Positions 63,317-64,000 of a stretch of 64,000 nucleotides of DNA are shown here, piece after piece (position 1 is the first letter of the stretch; every line of letters begins with the position of its first letter). The notes under the pieces were generated by a model. The model did not search any database. It saw only the letters and a list, made by a program, of their open reading frames with translations, and had not been told where the DNA came from. The stretch is from assembly GCF_019249795.2 (NCBI RefSeq), contig NZ_CP156891.1, forward strand, positions 782,001 to 846,000. The letters run 5' to 3'. This DNA comes from Segatella copri (GTDB lineage: Bacteria > Bacteroidota > Bacteroidia > Bacteroidales > Bacteroidaceae). The position numbers and the translations under genes are program-made.

Positions 63317-64000
63317 TTAATCTTCGTTAGGAACTATCAGTTTGTATCCCTTACCATGGATATTGATGATTTCAATCTGAGGATCGTCCTTCAAATGCTT
63401 ACGGAGTTTGGTGATATAAACATCCATTGAGCGTGCATTGAAGTAATTGTCATCAATCCAGATGGTCTTCAGAGCAAAATCGCGCTGCAGAATTTCATTA
63501 GAGTGAGCACAGAGCAAAGCAAGAAGTTCATTCTCCTTGGTGGTAAGCTTCGTCTGCTTTTCACCAATGGTAAGAAGCTGCTTCTGTGTATCGAAGGTAA
63601 AGTCACCAATGTGATACATGGTAGACTCCTTGCTCTTCTTGCCACGTACGCGGCGGAGAATAGCCTCTACACGGAATACCAATTCTTCCATAGAGAATGG
63701 CTTGGTGATATAATCATCAGCACCAATCTTGAAACCTTCAAGGATATCTTCCTTCAATGTCTTGGCAGTAAGGAAGATGATTGGGAGGTCGGCATTGGTC
63801 TGACGAATTTCCTGTGCCAGGGTAAAGCCGTCCTTCTTTGGCATCATCACGTCGAGTACTGCAATATCAAACTTATTTTTATTGAATTCCTTATAACCTA
63901 CCTCGCCATCAGGGCACAGAACTGTGGTAAATCCCTTTGCCTGCAAATATTCGCGAAGCAACATACCTAAATTTTCATCGTCCTCGCAAAGCAAGATTTT
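63317..64000 (-). CDS. rprY: OmpR-family response regulator (RprY-like), 5' end outside
   Basis: 227 codons visible. The frame is open to the window edge (KILLCEDDENLG), so the true start lies just beyond 64000. Receiver domain: EDD acidic pocket, VLDVMMPKKDG phospho-acceptor Asp, FLTAKT, and KPFSMEEL. The C-terminal winged helix (LTTKENELLALLCAHSNEILQRD, YITKLRKHLKDDP) is OmpR type. The sequence fits Bacteroides RprY, partner of the sensor RprX; no kinase gene is inside the window. Confidence 0.88.
   Translation of the reverse strand, partial: KILLCEDDENLGMLLREYLQAKGFTTVLCPDGEVGYKEFNKNKFDIAVLDVMMPKKDGFTLAQEIRQTNADLPIIFLTAKTLKEDILEGFKIGADDYITKPFSMEELVFRVEAILRRVRGKKSKESTMYHIGDFTFDTQKQLLTIGEKQTKLTTKENELLALLCAHSNEILQRDFALKTIWIDDNYFNARSMDVYITKLRKHLKDDPQIEIINIHGKGYKLIVPNED

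Overview
The window looks like the chromosome of a gut Bacteroidota, most likely Prevotella/Segatella (copri-like). The evidence is the Bacteroidota-type promoter pair (TTTG, a 19-20 bp spacer, then TAnnTTTG) repeated upstream of many genes, the scarcity of clear Shine-Dalgarno sites, and a typical gene set: a GldB-like lipoprotein, SusD-like and TonB-linked outer-membrane proteins, TPM/LemA, an RprY-type regulator and secreted S9 peptidases. No tRNA, rRNA or CRISPR array was recognised.

Layout. 1-6.9 kb: minus-strand run of mtaB, a radical SAM gene, a GT2, a DUF4861 protein, a GldB-like lipoprotein and a DPP IV gene cut by the window edge. 7-18.4 kb: small lipoprotein, MFS transporter, large S9 peptidase, TonB-type beta-barrel protein, a relic of a PatB/MalY aminotransferase, a PIF1-like helicase, a nitroreductase and a scrambled umuC/umuD pseudogene. 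18.6-26.5 kb: housekeeping and stress genes (type II NADH dehydrogenase, cupin, NUDIX, fRMsr, esterase, Bcp, GlsB-like, HD, carbonic anhydrase, PHP, YaaA). 26.6-27.6 kb: strictly periodic repeat arrays next to an HU-like DNA-binding gene. 28-38.8 kb: purF-carA-carB, glmS, a Wza-like lipoprotein and pyk, so three glutamine amidotransferase enzymes sit together. 39-45.5 kb: TPM-lemA, HU plus a 29-residue basic protein, RNase G/E, a DPP5-like peptidase and YbjQ.

45.6-58.2 kb is the accessory island. It holds an AAA-ATPase/PD-(D/E)XK protein, an Abi_2-family HEPN gene with a structured leader RNA, a second free-standing copy of that promoter-hairpin RNA, an orphan SusD-like fusion protein, a degraded XRE regulator, and an intact-ended IS66 element (27-bp inverted repeats, 8-bp target duplication) whose transposase is split by one IS110 element that itself appears to contain a second. 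58.2-64 kb returns to core genes: a GH13 amylase fused in frame to an AlaX-like tRNA-editing domain, fabD, rpsF-rpsR-rplI, a small membrane protein and an OmpR-family response regulator cut by the right edge.

The strongest candidate for an unusual system is the HEPN Abi_2 gene with its two paralogous hairpin RNAs (47.35-48.58 kb). Their promoters are nearly identical, their RNA bodies have diverged, and the same CCGCC/GGCGG stem is kept. The amylase/tRNA-editing fusion and the exactly phased 22-, 23- and 32-bp arrays are the next most interesting.
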